DNA of 64,000 nt. Origin: Desulfosporosinus nitroreducens (lineage in GTDB: Bacteria > Bacillota > Desulfitobacteriia > Desulfitobacteriales > Desulfitobacteriaceae). Location of the stretch: the NCBI RefSeq assembly GCF_023897015.1, contig NZ_JAMHFY010000003.1, positions 62,001 to 126,000 on the forward strand, written 5' to 3'. Numbering within the stretch: the first letter of the stretch is position 1; each line of letters opens with the position of its first letter. The notes beneath the pieces were generated by a model, which saw only the letters and a list, made by a program, of their open reading frames with translations, was not told the DNA's origin and made no database searches. The position numbers and the translations under genes are program-made. This document shows positions 9,129 to 19,015 of this stretch, in pieces.

Positions 9129-9854
9129 ATGAAATACTTAACGATAGATACAACCACAAAAGTTACGGCTGTGGCTTTAGGTGAAGATAGAAGACTAGTT
9201 GGCGAGGGTTTTTTAAATACTACAAAGACGCATTCAGAGCGTATTATTCCTATGCTGGATCAACTGCTCACAGCTGCAGACTGGACACTTCAGGAATTAG
9301 ATATGATCGGCGTAGTGCGTGGGCCCGGTTCGTTCACCGGTATTCGGATTGGAATCGCTACAGCACAGGGATTGGCACAGGTTCTGAAGCTCCCGCTGAT
9401 TTCCGTAGTGTCTTTGGATGCCTTGGCTTGGGCTGGTAAGGGAAGAATGGAAGATGTTGTTCCCATTTTGGATGCACGCAAGAATGAATGGTATACTGCG
9501 CGTTATAACTGGACGCGAGGAGCAGAAAAGGCGGATTGTTTAACTCCGCCACAGGCCATGCCTATAGATAAATGGTTGGAATATCTAAAGGGATTAGACC
9601 GTTCCATTTGTTTCGTTGGAGATGCAGCGGAGAAAGCTAAGGGGCGTATAGAGGAAGTACTGGGCGAGCGAGCGGTGATTTTACCGGAGTACATAAGTTT
9701 ACCTCGTGGTGCTTATGCTGTAAGTGCAGTATGGCAACGATGGCAAGAAACGGGCGAAGGAGAACAGGTTGAGCCTTATTACATCCGCTTTTCTGAGGCG
9801 GAGGTTAATTGGGCGAAGAAAGAGGAAGCGCGGAGGAGCGAGGGACATGAGTAA
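9129..9854 (+). CDS. tsaB: tRNA t6A biosynthesis protein TsaB
   Basis: Inactive ASKHA-fold partner of TsaD, required for tRNA t6A37 formation. The N-terminus (YLTIDTTTKVTAVALG) and the GPGSFTGIRIGIATAQGLA segment (about residues 67-84) are diagnostic. The start is ATG 9129: GGAGG at 9118-9122 is 6 bases away, whereas ATG 9123 would directly abut it. 241 residues. The end overlaps the rimI start by 8 bases, indicating translational coupling. Confidence 0.95.
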   Translation: MKYLTIDTTTKVTAVALGEDRRLVGEGFLNTTKTHSERIIPMLDQLLTAADWTLQELDMIGVVRGPGSFTGIRIGIATAQGLAQVLKLPLISVVSLDALAWAGKGRMEDVVPILDARKNEWYTARYNWTRGAEKADCLTPPQAMPIDKWLEYLKGLDRSICFVGDAAEKAKGRIEEVLGERAVILPEYISLPRGAYAVSAVWQRWQETGEGEQVEPYYIRFSEAEVNWAKKEEARRSEGHE

Positions 9855-10314
9855 CGGTATTATACGTCCCATGCTTATGGATGATCTCGAGGCAATTATG
9901 GAGATTGAGATTGCCTCTTTTTCTACGCCCTGGTCCTTGCAGGCCTTTAAAGCAGAACTAAAAGATAATGAGTATGCACGTTATGTTTGCTTGGAGTTGG
10001 ATGATAAGGTAATTGGTTACATGGGATTATGGTTTATTTTGGATGAGGGTCATATTACAAACGTGGCTATTGCTCCAACCTATCGAGGAAAACATTGGGG
10101 AGAATTTCTAATGCGTTCCGTTATGGAGAAAATGATGCAGGAAGGTATGGAACGGATGACACTTGAAGTTCGGGAATCGAATAGCCCTGCACAGTCTTTA
10201 TATAGTCGATTAGGTTTTGCCACAGCGGGAATTCGCAAAGGTTATTACGCCGATACTGGAGAAGATGCGCTGATAATGTGGGCTGATTTAGGAATGGAAG
10301 TGAATAAGATATGA
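9847..10314 (+). CDS. rimI: Ribosomal-protein-alanine N-acetyltransferase RimI
   Basis: GNAT-fold enzyme that acetylates the N-terminal alanine of ribosomal protein S18. A longer upstream open frame exists from 9724, but the real start is ATG 9847, which gives the expected MSNGIIRPMLMDDLEAIMEIE N-terminal beginning and has GGAGG about 12 bases upstream. The acetyl-CoA loop appears as VAIAPTYRGKHWGEFLM (an R-G-x-x-x-G type P-loop, here RGKHWG). The C-terminal GFATAGIRKGYYADTGEDALIM is typical. 155 residues. Overlaps tsaB by 8 and tsaD by 4 bases. Confidence 0.95.
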   Translation: MSNGIIRPMLMDDLEAIMEIEIASFSTPWSLQAFKAELKDNEYARYVCLELDDKVIGYMGLWFILDEGHITNVAIAPTYRGKHWGEFLMRSVMEKMMQEGMERMTLEVRESNSPAQSLYSRLGFATAGIRKGYYADTGEDALIMWADLGMEVNKI

Positions 10315-11339
10315 CGGAGAGTCAAAAGAGCAATGTTGTAATTTTGGGGATAGAAACGAGCTGTGATGAGACTTCAGCGGCCGTTTTGTTGAACGGAAGG
10401 GATTTGCGAAGTCATGTCATATCTTCGCAAATAACAACACATCAGAAGTATGGAGGGGTTGTGCCGGAAATTGCCTCGCGTGAACATAGCTTGCATTTTC
10501 AGCCAGTTGTGCAACAAGCTTTGGATGAAGCAAAGCTGACTTTTAGAGATTTATCGGCGATTGCGGTAACTTATGGCCCAGGGCTGGTCGGATCCCTATT
10601 GGTCGGGGTTTCAGGAGCTAAAGCAATGGCATATGCGGCTGGAGTTCCGCTGATTGGTATTAATCACCTGGAAGCGCACATCTATGCAAACTTTTTAGAG
10701 CATCAGGATTTAAAATTTCCGCTTCTAGCATTGTTAGTATCAGGAGGACATACTCATCTCATTTTATTTGAAGCCCACGGGCAATATAAGGTTTTAGGGC
10801 ATACGCGGGATGATGCGGCTGGAGAAGCGCTGGATAAAGTGGCTAGAACCTTAGGATTGGGCTATCCTGGAGGTCCTCAGATTCAAAGAATCGCTCAAGA
10901 GGGGAATGCGGAAGCATTTAATTTCCCTCGCGCAATGTTAGAGCCAGGCAGTTTGGATTTCAGTTTCAGCGGTATGAAATCTGCTGTTTTAAATACCTTA
11001 AATTCTGCCCACATGCGGGGAGAGACGCTCAGTGTTCCGGATATTGCAGCTTCTTTCCAGCAAGCAGTGGTGGATGTTCTGGTTCGAAAGGCTTTGCTGG
11101 CTATCAAGGAAACTAGAGTCAAGACGTTGCTTTTAGCAGGGGGAGTTGCGGCCAATAGGTTGTTGCGTGAAACTCTGGACCAGAAGTTGGCTGAGAAAGG
11201 TGTTTGTTTGGTTTATCCTTCACCCATTTTCTGTACGGACAATGGGGCCATGATTGCAACAGCAGGGTATTATCATTATTTGAAAGGGGATTTTGCCCCT
11301 TGGACCCTTAACGCGGTTCCGGGGCTGGGACTTGTGTGA
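10311..11339 (+). CDS. tsaD: tRNA N6-threonylcarbamoyladenosine transferase TsaD
   Basis: Catalytic subunit that moves the threonylcarbamoyl group from TC-AMP to A37 of tRNA. ILGIETSCDETSAAV (residues 11-25) and the metal site HLEAHIYAN (His pair around residues 116-120) are diagnostic, with later GGVAANRLLRE and CTDNGAMIA blocks. Length 342 is typical. ATG 10311 overlaps the rimI stop (ATGA). The gene closes the t6A operon, and a long terminator follows at 11367. Confidence 0.97.
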   Translation: MTESQKSNVVILGIETSCDETSAAVLLNGRDLRSHVISSQITTHQKYGGVVPEIASREHSLHFQPVVQQALDEAKLTFRDLSAIAVTYGPGLVGSLLVGVSGAKAMAYAAGVPLIGINHLEAHIYANFLEHQDLKFPLLALLVSGGHTHLILFEAHGQYKVLGHTRDDAAGEALDKVARTLGLGYPGGPQIQRIAQEGNAEAFNFPRAMLEPGSLDFSFSGMKSAVLNTLNSAHMRGETLSVPDIAASFQQAVVDVLVRKALLAIKETRVKTLLLAGGVAANRLLRETLDQKLAEKGVCLVYPSPIFCTDNGAMIATAGYYHYLKGDFAPWTLNAVPGLGLV

Positions 11340-11366
11340 GACAATGCGCGATCTTCACGACGCAAA

Positions 11367-11422
11367 CAAACTATCGTTCAAGCTCCTACATCAGGAGTTT
11401 GAACGATAGTTTGCTATTTTTC
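11367..11422 (+). terminator. Strong terminator after tsaD
   Basis: A long near-perfect stem, CAAACTATCGTTCAA-GCTCCT / AGGAG-TTTGAACGATAGTTTG, with a short ACATC loop, followed by CTATTTTTCTT. Confidence 0.9.
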
Positions 11423-11497
11423 TTACGTAAAGACGTCGCGCTTATGTCACGTTGCGTCTTAGGCTGGGTCGAGGAGCAGGTAATGAATCATATGTTC

Positions 11498-11671
11498 TGT
11501 GGATAAGGTGGGCCTGTGGACAATGTGGATAAGTCTGTAGATAAGTCATAATAGCGGTTTTAGAGCTTTACCCAAAAAATGATAGTTTGGGATAGCATTA
11601 TCCACAGGTCCTGTGGATAATGTGGATAACCTATGGACAAGCCGAAATAGTCAAATTCCATAAGTGGATAA
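11498..11671. other. DnaA-box cluster (nine sites) in a non-coding gap
   Basis: Between tsaD and the 5-formyl-THF cyclo-ligase gene lie nine copies of the DnaA 9-mer or one- to two-base variants. Consensus TGTGGATAA: 11498, 11524, 11612 and 11621. Inverted consensus TTATCCACA: 11598. Variants: TGTGGACAA 11515, TGTAGATAA 11536, TATGGACAA 11632, AGTGGATAA 11663. Several are directly abutting (11515/11524; 11612/11621). Eight read in one orientation and one is inverted. There is no dnaA, dnaN or gidA next to it, so it resembles the B. subtilis DnaA-box clusters that titrate or modulate DnaA more than a chromosomal origin, although an origin function is not excluded. Confidence 0.8.
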
Positions 11672-11841
11672 CTTTGTGGGTTGAAATGCTGTTTCATTTA
11701 TGTAAATAATATGAATATGGGAGACGATATGTTTGCGTATTGAGAATATTATCAAAATTTTTCATTAAAGTGGGAGGATTTCGATAATATTAATCGAACT
11801 AATTTAAAGGCACGAGATTTTACCGAAAGGGAAGCTCTACG

Positions 11842-12441
11842 ATGAATGAGGAAAAAATGAACTTGAAGGCCGAAGTACGCAAATCGTGTTTGACTCAGCG
11901 AGCTGTTTTGAGCGGGAAAGAGAGAAGGACCAAAAGTTTAATTATTCAGCAAAAACTTCGGGATTTACCGGACTTCCAAAAGGCTCATACAGTGATGTTA
12001 TTTCTTAACTTTCGCGATGAAGTGGAAACGACGGACTTGGCGGAGGCGACAATAGCGTGTAACAAAAAGCTGATATTACCTCGTTGTGCACCTAAAGGCA
12101 TACTTCTTCCACTTGAAGTCAGCAATCTGGCATTAGATCTTGAGCCAGGAGCTTGGGGAATCCGTGAACCCAAACTGACGAAAGATGAGGTAAATCCTTT
12201 AGAGATTGATTTAATTGTTGTGCCTGGGGCAGGTTTTGATCTGCAAGGAAATCGTTTAGGGTATGGGGGAGGCTTCTATGATCGCTTTTTTATGCGGCTA
12301 AAACCCTCAACGCCTAGAGTTGCGATTGCTTTCGAATGCCAAATTATTGGACAAGTACCAGTTGATGAACACGATGCCAAAATGACTAAATTAATCACGG
12401 AGAAAACGGTCTACGATTTTGAAACGATAGGAATTCAATAG
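11842..12441 (+). CDS. 5-formyltetrahydrofolate cyclo-ligase
   Basis: ATP-dependent enzyme (MTHFS/YgfA family) that converts 5-formyl-THF to 5,10-methenyl-THF, recycling an inhibitory folate. The C-terminal signature VVPGAGFDLQGNRLGYGGGFYDRF (about residues 132-155; quoted here in part as GNRLGYGGGFYDR) is intact, and the N-terminal KAEVRKSCLTQRAVLS contains the substrate-binding Lys/Arg. Length 199 is typical. ATG 11842 follows AAAGGGAAGC. It starts 12 bases upstream of the formate dehydrogenase operon; a folate C1 enzyme beside formate metabolism makes functional sense. Confidence 0.94.
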   Translation: MNEEKMNLKAEVRKSCLTQRAVLSGKERRTKSLIIQQKLRDLPDFQKAHTVMLFLNFRDEVETTDLAEATIACNKKLILPRCAPKGILLPLEVSNLALDLEPGAWGIREPKLTKDEVNPLEIDLIVVPGAGFDLQGNRLGYGGGFYDRFFMRLKPSTPRVAIAFECQIIGQVPVDEHDAKMTKLITEKTVYDFETIGIQ

Positions 12442-12452
12442 GGGGGATTTTT

Positions 12453-12935
12453 TTGAGCACTGCGTGTGAGGAGTTAGTAGATCCTAAGCAAATAAAATTG
12501 GATGAAATTATTGACAAGCATAAACATAGCAATGGACCTCTTATCCCGATTTTACAAGGAGCCCAAGAAGTGTATGGGTATTTACCAGCCCATGTAATTA
12601 AACACATTAGTAAAGCAACTCGTATTCCAGTAGCAAGAATTTATGGCGTGGTTACGTTTTACGCTCAGTTCCGTCTAACACCAGTGGGACGGAATTTAAT
12701 CAATATCTGTTTGGGAACAGCCTGCCATGTTCGCGGTGGCGCCAAAGTCGTTGAAGCGATCGAGAAGGAATTAAAGATTACAGATGGAGCTACGACCGAA
12801 GATGGTCGCTTTACCTTGGAAGTTGTAGCGTGTATTGGGGCGTGTGGTCTGGCACCGGTGATATCTATCAATAATGAGGTTCATGGACGATTATCACCGG
12901 ACAAAATCGCCGGGATATTGGCCAAATACGAGTAG
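12453..12935 (+). CDS. NuoE-like [2Fe-2S] subunit of NADH-linked formate dehydrogenase
   Basis: Thioredoxin-fold [2Fe-2S] protein of the NuoE/HydC family, 160 residues. The cluster ligands are visible as CLGTACHVRG (C-x4-C, about residues 88-93) and CIGACGLAP (C-x3-C, about 129-133). TTG 12453 is used as start, with GGGGGGA just upstream. It is the first of three genes (12453-17477) that together make a soluble NADH- and possibly ferredoxin-coupled formate dehydrogenase. Part of a multi-subunit flavin/iron-sulfur module in the cytoplasm. Confidence 0.92.
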   Translation: MSTACEELVDPKQIKLDEIIDKHKHSNGPLIPILQGAQEVYGYLPAHVIKHISKATRIPVARIYGVVTFYAQFRLTPVGRNLINICLGTACHVRGGAKVVEAIEKELKITDGATTEDGRFTLEVVACIGACGLAPVISINNEVHGRLSPDKIAGILAKYE

Positions 12936-12947
12936 GAGGATAAAGGG

Positions 12948-14744
12948 ATGGCTGAGAACCAACGGATTTTAGTTTGTGCAGGGACGGGATGTGCCTCTTC
13001 GGGAGCACTTCCGATCATTGATGTTTTAAATGATGAGATCAAACGGCAAGGACTTGAAAAGACTGTAAGCGTCGTTGGGACAGGATGTCAAGGGTTTTGT
13101 GAAAAAGGACCGACGCTGGTTATAGAACCGCAGCAGATCTTATATACACGGGTTACAGAGGAAGATGTTGCGGAAATTATTGAGAAAGAGCTTATCAAAG
13201 GAGAACGTGTTGAACGACTTCTTCTTGTCGATCAAGCAACCCAAAAACCAGTTAGTTCAATGGAAGATATAAGGTTTTTTGCAAAGCAACATCGAATTGT
13301 TCTTCATAATTGTGGGGTCATTGATCCTAAGAAGATTGAGGAATACACGGCACGAGATGGATATAAAGGAATTGTAAAGGCCCTTAAAGGGATGTCACCA
13401 GAAGAGGTCATGGAAGAAGTTAAGAAATCGGGACTTCGCGGGCGCGGCGGCGCTGGCTTCCCAACGGGGTTAAAGTGGGGTTTCTGCCGTCAAACACCTA
13501 GTGACAAAAAGTATATTATATGTAACGCTGACGAAGGAGATCCAGGGGCATTCATGGATCGCAGTGTGTTGGAGGGAGATCCGCATTCTGTCATTGAGGG
13601 AATGCTCATCGGAGCTTATGCCATTGGGGCAGACGAAGGATACGTCTACTGTCGTGCAGAATATCCTCTAGCTATTAAGCACTTGGGAATTGCGATCAAG
13701 CAAGCAGAGGAAGCAGGTTACCTAGGAAATAATATTCTAGGCTCAGGCTTTGATTTTCATCTGAAGATATTTGAAGGTGCTGGGGCCTTTGTGTGCGGCG
13801 AGGAAACCGCTTTAATGGCATCTATCGAAGGGAAACGTGGAATGCCAAGAGTACGCCCACCCTTTCCTGCCGTTAGTGGACTATGGGGAAAACCAACCAA
13901 TATCAATAACGTAGAAACTTGGTCCAATATACCGCATATTTTGCGCAATGGAGCAGAATGGTATGGCCAATTTGGGACGGAAAAAAGTAAAGGCACGAAG
14001 ATTTTTGCTTTAACCGGTAAAGTCAACAATACAGGTTTAGTAGAAGTCCCTATGGGCACAACACTTAGAGAGATCATCTTTGATATCGGAGATGGCATTC
14101 AGGGCGGCAAGAAATTTAAAGCTGTACAAATTGGAGGGCCCTCTGGTGGTTGTTTGCCTGAGGACATGCTCGATCTTGCTGTTGATTATGATACTTTAAC
14201 ACAAGCTGGGGCAATGGTTGGCTCTGGTGGACTTGTTATTATGGATGAGACCACTTGTATGGTGGATATTGCCCGTTATTTCTTAAACTTTTCCAAGAAA
14301 GAATCCTGTGGAAAATGTACCCCTTGTCGAGAAGGAACCACGCGGATGTACGAGATCCTAGATAGAATTACTAAGGGAGAAGGAAAAGAGGAAGATCTCG
14401 ATACCTTAGAAAATCTGGCGATAACAATTAAAGAAACCTCCCTTTGTGGCCTAGGGCAATTTGCACCAAGTCCTATTCTTGCAACGCTTAAATACTTTAG
14501 GCATGAGTATGAGGCTCATATTCATGACCATAAGTGTCCTGCGCATAACTGTACAGCTTTGCTGAGTTATTCCATTGATGTGGAGAAATGCAAAATGTGC
14601 AGTCTCTGTGCTAAGAACTGTCCGACGAATTGTATTTCAGGGGATAAGAAGACCAATACTCCGTATGTTATAGATGAAGAAAAATGCATTAAATGCGGAA
14701 CCTGTATAGAGAAATGTAAGTTTGGTGCGGTTACTCGTGCCTAG
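12948..14744 (+). CDS. NuoF-like NADH-binding flavoprotein subunit (HydB type)
   Basis: Protein of 598 residues with an N-terminal thioredoxin-like [2Fe-2S] domain (CAGTGCASSGA, C-QGFCEKGP, residues 1-110), the NADH/FMN domain (GRGGAGFPTGLKWGF around 165-180; CNADEGDPGAF), a 4Fe-4S site CGKCTPCREGT (about 460-470), and a C-terminal two-cluster ferredoxin (CKMCSLCAKNCP and CIKCGTCIEKCKFG). The extra N- and C-terminal parts mark the HydB/NfnB-like long form found in bifurcating hydrogenases and formate dehydrogenases rather than respiratory NuoF. The gap to the upstream gene is 12 bases. Confidence 0.94.
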   Translation: MAENQRILVCAGTGCASSGALPIIDVLNDEIKRQGLEKTVSVVGTGCQGFCEKGPTLVIEPQQILYTRVTEEDVAEIIEKELIKGERVERLLLVDQATQKPVSSMEDIRFFAKQHRIVLHNCGVIDPKKIEEYTARDGYKGIVKALKGMSPEEVMEEVKKSGLRGRGGAGFPTGLKWGFCRQTPSDKKYIICNADEGDPGAFMDRSVLEGDPHSVIEGMLIGAYAIGADEGYVYCRAEYPLAIKHLGIAIKQAEEAGYLGNNILGSGFDFHLKIFEGAGAFVCGEETALMASIEGKRGMPRVRPPFPAVSGLWGKPTNINNVETWSNIPHILRNGAEWYGQFGTEKSKGTKIFALTGKVNNTGLVEVPMGTTLREIIFDIGDGIQGGKKFKAVQIGGPSGGCLPEDMLDLAVDYDTLTQAGAMVGSGGLVIMDETTCMVDIARYFLNFSKKESCGKCTPCREGTTRMYEILDRITKGEGKEEDLDTLENLAITIKETSLCGLGQFAPSPILATLKYFRHEYEAHIHDHKCPAHNCTALLSYSIDVEKCKMCSLCAKNCPTNCISGDKKTNTPYVIDEEKCIKCGTCIEKCKFGAVTRA

Positions 14745-14798
14745 TTAGGTCAATGAAACTACCCATATGGATGGACAAACTGAGAGGAGTGAAACACT

Positions 14799-17477
14799 TT
14801 GGAGTGGCTTACATTAACAATTGATGGACGTGAAGTCAGCGTTCCTAAGGGAACGACCGTACTTGATGCCTGTCGCATGAATAATATTCCAATTCCTACC
14901 TTGTGTCATGCACCGGAGCTCACCTCTGCTGGTGCCTGCCGTTTGTGTGTCGTTCAAATCGAAGGAATGCGCAATCTGCCACCTTCTTGCGTAACACAAG
15001 CAACCCAGGGCATGAAAGTAGAGACTCAAAATCCTAAAGTCCGCAATGCACGCAAAGTAATCTTGGAACTGTTAGTAGCCAATCATCCCTTAGACTGCAT
15101 GACTTGCCAGAAGATGGGGGATTGTTCTTTAGCAGAGTATGCTTATGACTATGGTGTAACCGGTGAAGTTTATCAAGGGGAGAAACGCAATCTTCCGATC
15201 GACAGTGGAAACCCTTTCATTTTAAGGGATCAGAATAAATGTATCCTGTGTGGAAAATGTATCAAAGCGTGTTCTGAAATTCAGGGAAAAAGCATTCTCG
15301 ATTTCTCGCATCGTGGATTTGATACCCAAGTGGGTCCGGCCTTCAATTTACCCTATAATGAGTCCGACTGTGATTTCTGCGGTTCATGTGTCTCGGTCTG
15401 TCCGGTAGGGGCCTTGGTAGAGAAGCAAATGGTCGGTAAAGGACGTCCTTGGGAAGTATCGAAAGTCCAAACTACATGCCCATTCTGTGGCGTTGGATGT
15501 AACTTTGACCTGAATGTTAAAGATGGAAAAGTGATTGGGGTGACCTCCAATCCGGATGCCCCTGTTAATGGCAAAGCTCTTTGTGTCAAAGGTCGCTTTG
15601 GAATGGACATGATTTACAGTGATAATCGTGTCACAACTCCTCTGATCAGGAAAGATGGAGTACTAGTTCCAGCAGAATGGGATGAGGCCTTAGATTTAAT
15701 CGCCACGAAGTTAGGCGAGATCAAGAAGACCTATGGTCCTAACTCTATTGCTGCTTTAAGTTCTGCCCATTGCACTAACGAGGAAAATTATCTTATGCAA
15801 AAATTCATGCGCGCGGTAATCGGTACGAACAATATCGATCACTGCGCCAGGACTTGACACGCTCCCACTGTGGCCGGTCTGGCCACCTCATTTGGATCCG
15901 GAGCGATGACCAACTCCATTAATGAAATTCCAAACACCAAAGTAATGTTTGTAATTGGTTCAAACGCAACTGAGGCTCATCCAGTCATTGGAACGAAAAT
16001 GAAGCAAGCACTGGCTAAGGGTGCAAAATTAATTGTGGCAGATCCTCGGCGCATCGATCTTGCTGACCATTCAGATGTTTGGTTAAGACTTCGTCCGGGC
16101 ACTGATATTGCTCTGATCAACGGGATTATGAACATTATTCTTGCTAACGGATGGGAAGATCGAGAGTTCATTGAAGAACGAACAGAAGGCTTTGAAAAAG
16201 TACGTGAAGCCGTGCAAAAATATACACCCGAAGTAGTAAGTAAAGTAACGGGAGTTCCAGAGGAGAATCTCGTAGAGGCCGCTAAAATCTATGCTACTGC
16301 AGAACGAGCTCAAATATTCTATACTTTAGGAATTACTGAGCACACCTGTGGTACGGATAACGTCATGAGCTTGGCGAACCTGGCGATGTTAACCGGTAAT
16401 ATCGGTAAAGAAAGTTCGGGAGTTAACCCAATGCGTGGACAAAACAATGTTCAGGGTGCCTGCGACATGGGTGCACTGCCTGACGTTTATCCCGGCTACC
16501 AAAAGGTCGCAAATCCAGAAGTACAGGCGAAATTCGAAGCCGCTTGGGGAGTTCCCTTAGACCCTAATCCGGGCTTTATGATTCCAGACATGTTTGAAGC
16601 AGCGGTTAGTAAAGATTTACGGGCGTTGTATGTCTTAGGAGAAGATCCAGTCATTACCGATGCTGATGCGAACCATGTGCGCAAAGGTCTGCAGGCCCTT
16701 GATTTCCTTGTAGTCCAAGAAATCTTCTTGTCCGAAACAGCTAAGTTGGCAGATGTTGTTTTACCTGGAGCTAGTTATGCTGAGAAGACAGGCACATTCT
16801 CGAACACTGAGCGGCGAGTGCAAATGGTTAATCAAGCAATTAAACCAATCGGCAATTCAAAGACAGATGGGGAGATCATTTGTGAATTAGCAACTCGTAT
16901 GGGTTATCCCTTCGAATATCAATCCTCGGAAGAAGTTATGCAAGAGATTGCGAAGCTTACCCCTCAATTTGCTGGGATCACCCATGAGCGCTTGGGAACA
17001 CAAGGTCTGCAATGGCCGGTGCCGCATGCTGAACATCCCGGGACGAAGTTCTTACATGAGGGGAAATTCACCCGAGGCAAAGGACAGTTCGTGGCGATTG
17101 AGAATCAGTTGCCTGCTGAATTACCGGATGAGGAGTATCCATTCTTACTCAGTACCGGACGAAAACTTTCCCATTACAATGTTTTCACACAACACTCTCC
17201 ATCTCTGGAGATCCATTCTCCGGAAGAGTTGGCTGAGATTAACCCTTCTGATGCCAAACAACTTGGACTAGAAGACGGTGAACAAGTCAAAGTGGCTTCC
17301 CGTCGTGGCGAGCTCAATACTAAAATTATGATTACGGAACGGGTGCCCGTGGGTATGGTCTTTATGACCCTTCACTATTTTGATTCACCGACTAACGTCT
17401 TGACCAATGGAGCCTATGACAAAGTCACCAAAACGTACGAGTATAAAGTGTGTGGTGTAAAGATTTCTAAAGTTTAA
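14799..17477 (+). CDS. fdhA: Selenocysteine formate dehydrogenase catalytic subunit with NuoG-like N-terminus
   Basis: A single 892-residue gene read through an in-frame TGA (15855-15857, residue 353). Without recoding it looks like two open frames, but both halves are in the same frame and the context DHCART-U-HAPTVAGLA is the FdhA active-site signature, where U ligates Mo/W and oxidises formate to CO2. N-terminus: [2Fe-2S] ferredoxin (CHAPELTSAGACRLC), His-Cys 4Fe-4S (HPLDCMTCQKMGDC), two 4Fe-4S (CILCGKCIKAC, CDFCGSCVSVC), then the molybdopterin domain with CPFCGVGC. A SECIS hairpin follows the TGA. Start TTG 14799 after GAGAGGAGTG. Electrons pass to the NuoF/NuoE-like subunits; FdhD, MobA and Moa genes are encoded at 43-48 kb. 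Confidence 0.95.
15855..15890 (+). promoter_or_regulatory. Bacterial SECIS element of fdhA
   Basis: After the recoded TGA (15855-15857) there are 18 bases to a GGTCT apical loop (15876-15880), enclosed by a perfect 6-bp stem GTGGCC (15870-15875) / GGCCAC (15881-15886). Both the GGUCU loop and the 18-base spacing equal those of the E. coli fdhF SECIS bound by SelB. This decides that the TGA is selenocysteine. Confidence 0.95.
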
Positions 17478-17482
17478 TTAGT

Positions 17483-17517
17483 AAAAAAGGCCTTCCAACC
17501 AGGAAGGCCTTTTTTTA
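17483..17517. terminator. Bidirectional terminator between fdhA and thiC
   Basis: AAAAAAGGCCTTCC / GGAAGGCCTTTTTT stem with an AACCA loop and A/T tracts on both sides, between convergent genes. It can stop transcription from either direction. Confidence 0.95.
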
Positions 17518-17529
17518 ACGCTAGTTTAT

Positions 17530-18807
17530 CTATTTGTCCATAATTTGGTTCATGAGACGCATTGAACACATTTCCCCACACATAGTGCAGCTATCCTGAT
17601 GCTCGGGGGAGGACTCTTTACGATAGCGTTCGGGTTTTTCGCGATCCAGGGCTAGACCAAACATTGCTTCCCAATTTAAATCTTGTCTGGCTTGACTCAT
17701 CTTCCTGTCCCATTCAGCGGCTCCGGGTATCCCTTTGGCGATATCCCCTGCATGAGCTGCGAGCTTGACTGCAACGATCCCTTCGCGCACGTCGTCCAGA
17801 GTAGGTAAACGAAGGTGTTCAGCCGGCGTCACATAGCAGAGGAAATCTGCTCCTGCTGAGGCGGCTAAAGCTCCACCGATGGCACTGGTGATGTGATCGT
17901 AACCAGGAGCAATGTCGGTGACCAATGGCCCTAAAATATAGAAGGGTGCTCCGTGGCAAAGTTTTTTCGCCAACTGAACGTTAGTCACAACCTCGTGCAA
18001 GGGAACATGGCCAGGTCCTTCGATCATGACTTGAACATTGCGTTTCCAGGCCCTTTGAGTCAATTCACCCATTACAATTAATTCGGAAATTTGAGCTCCG
18101 TCTGTGGCGTCGGCGATGCTTCCGGGTCGGCAAGCATCTCCCAAACTTATTGTTACATCATATTTTGTACAGATATCCAGAAGATCATCAAAGTACTCAT
18201 AAAAAGGGTTTTCCTGCCCGGTCAATTCCATCCAGGCATATAATAAAGACCCTCCCCGGGAAACAATGTTGGTAACTCGAGAGGTCTGACGAAAATGTTG
18301 GGCAGTCTCCTTATTGATGCCAGCGTGGATGGTAACAAAATCAACACCGTCTCGAGCGTGCTGTTCCACCACGGCTAGAAATTCCTGGGGTGTGATGTCT
18401 TCCAATTTCTTATCTAAATAACCCAATGCATCATACATAGGAACGGAGCCGATCATAGCTGAAGACATTTCGATGAGCCGGTGGCGAAATTCGATAGTTT
18501 TACCGTAGTTGCTGAGGTCCATTATCGCTTCCGCTTTCATATCCAAAGCCATGCGAACCTTTGTCAGCTCACTGTCAAGGTTGGCACACTCCGGAGAGAT
18601 ACCTAAATTAACATTAATTTTCGTCTTTAGCCCAAGACCAACGCCCTCCGGACTCAAAGATGTGTGATTATGGTTAGCGGGGATGACAATGCTGCCCGCC
18701 GCCATCCGGAGCCTAATTTCTTCAGCAGAAAGCCCCTCTTTATCTGCGACAGTGCGCATTTCCGTAGTGATTACTCCATTTTTAGCTTGTTCCATTTGTG
18801 TACTCAT
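17530..18807 (-). CDS. thiC: Phosphomethylpyrimidine synthase ThiC
   Basis: Radical SAM-type enzyme that converts aminoimidazole ribotide to HMP phosphate for thiamine. 425 residues, the short form without the N-terminal extension of proteobacterial ThiC. Visible blocks: [15 protein letters not shown] (25-42 region), [33 protein letters not shown], and the C-terminal cluster site [10 protein letters not shown], which is C-x2-C-x3-C as written rather than the classical C-x2-C-x4-C. The upstream TPP riboswitch and terminator (19016-19157) regulate it. Its product feeds TPP to AcoAB encoded at 30 kb. Confidence 0.96.
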   Translation of the reverse strand: MSTQMEQAKNGVITTEMRTVADKEGLSAEEIRLRMAAGSIVIPANHNHTSLSPEGVGLGLKTKINVNLGISPECANLDSELTKVRMALDMKAEAIMDLSNYGKTIEFRHRLIEMSSAMIGSVPMYDALGYLDKKLEDITPQEFLAVVEQHARDGVDFVTIHAGINKETAQHFRQTSRVTNIVSRGGSLLYAWMELTGQENPFYEYFDDLLDICTKYDVTISLGDACRPGSIADATDGAQISELIVMGELTQRAWKRNVQVMIEGPGHVPLHEVVTNVQLAKKLCHGAPFYILGPLVTDIAPGYDHITSAIGGALAASAGADFLCYVTPAEHLRLPTLDDVREGIVAVKLAAHAGDIAKGIPGAAEWDRKMSQARQDLNWEAMFGLALDREKPERYRKESSPEHQDSCTMCGEMCSMRLMNQIMDK

Positions 18808-19015
18808 CTAATCACACTCTTTCTCAAACTTTTCTTATGTTTATGTTTTAAGGATATGTCTTCGAGGAACTGGAATACGGTACATGCGGGGGTAATCTCC
18901 TAAGCTTCACAGTTTTACAATAATCTGCAACGGACTGTCCTCCTGTCGTCTGTCTTAATATGTTTTGCCAAGGATTCCCGTCTTACTAACATGGCACTAG
19001 GGAGGGTATAGAACA

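Noticed and set aside
11498-11671. Calling the DnaA-box cluster the chromosomal origin
   Set aside because: No dnaA, dnaN or other origin genes nearby and no obvious AT-rich unwinding tract adjacent; cannot be supported from this window.
15870-17477. A separate 535-residue molybdopterin oxidoreductase gene beginning after the TGA
   Set aside because: Same frame as the upstream part, SECIS present and active-site context requires Sec; it is one gene, fdhA.
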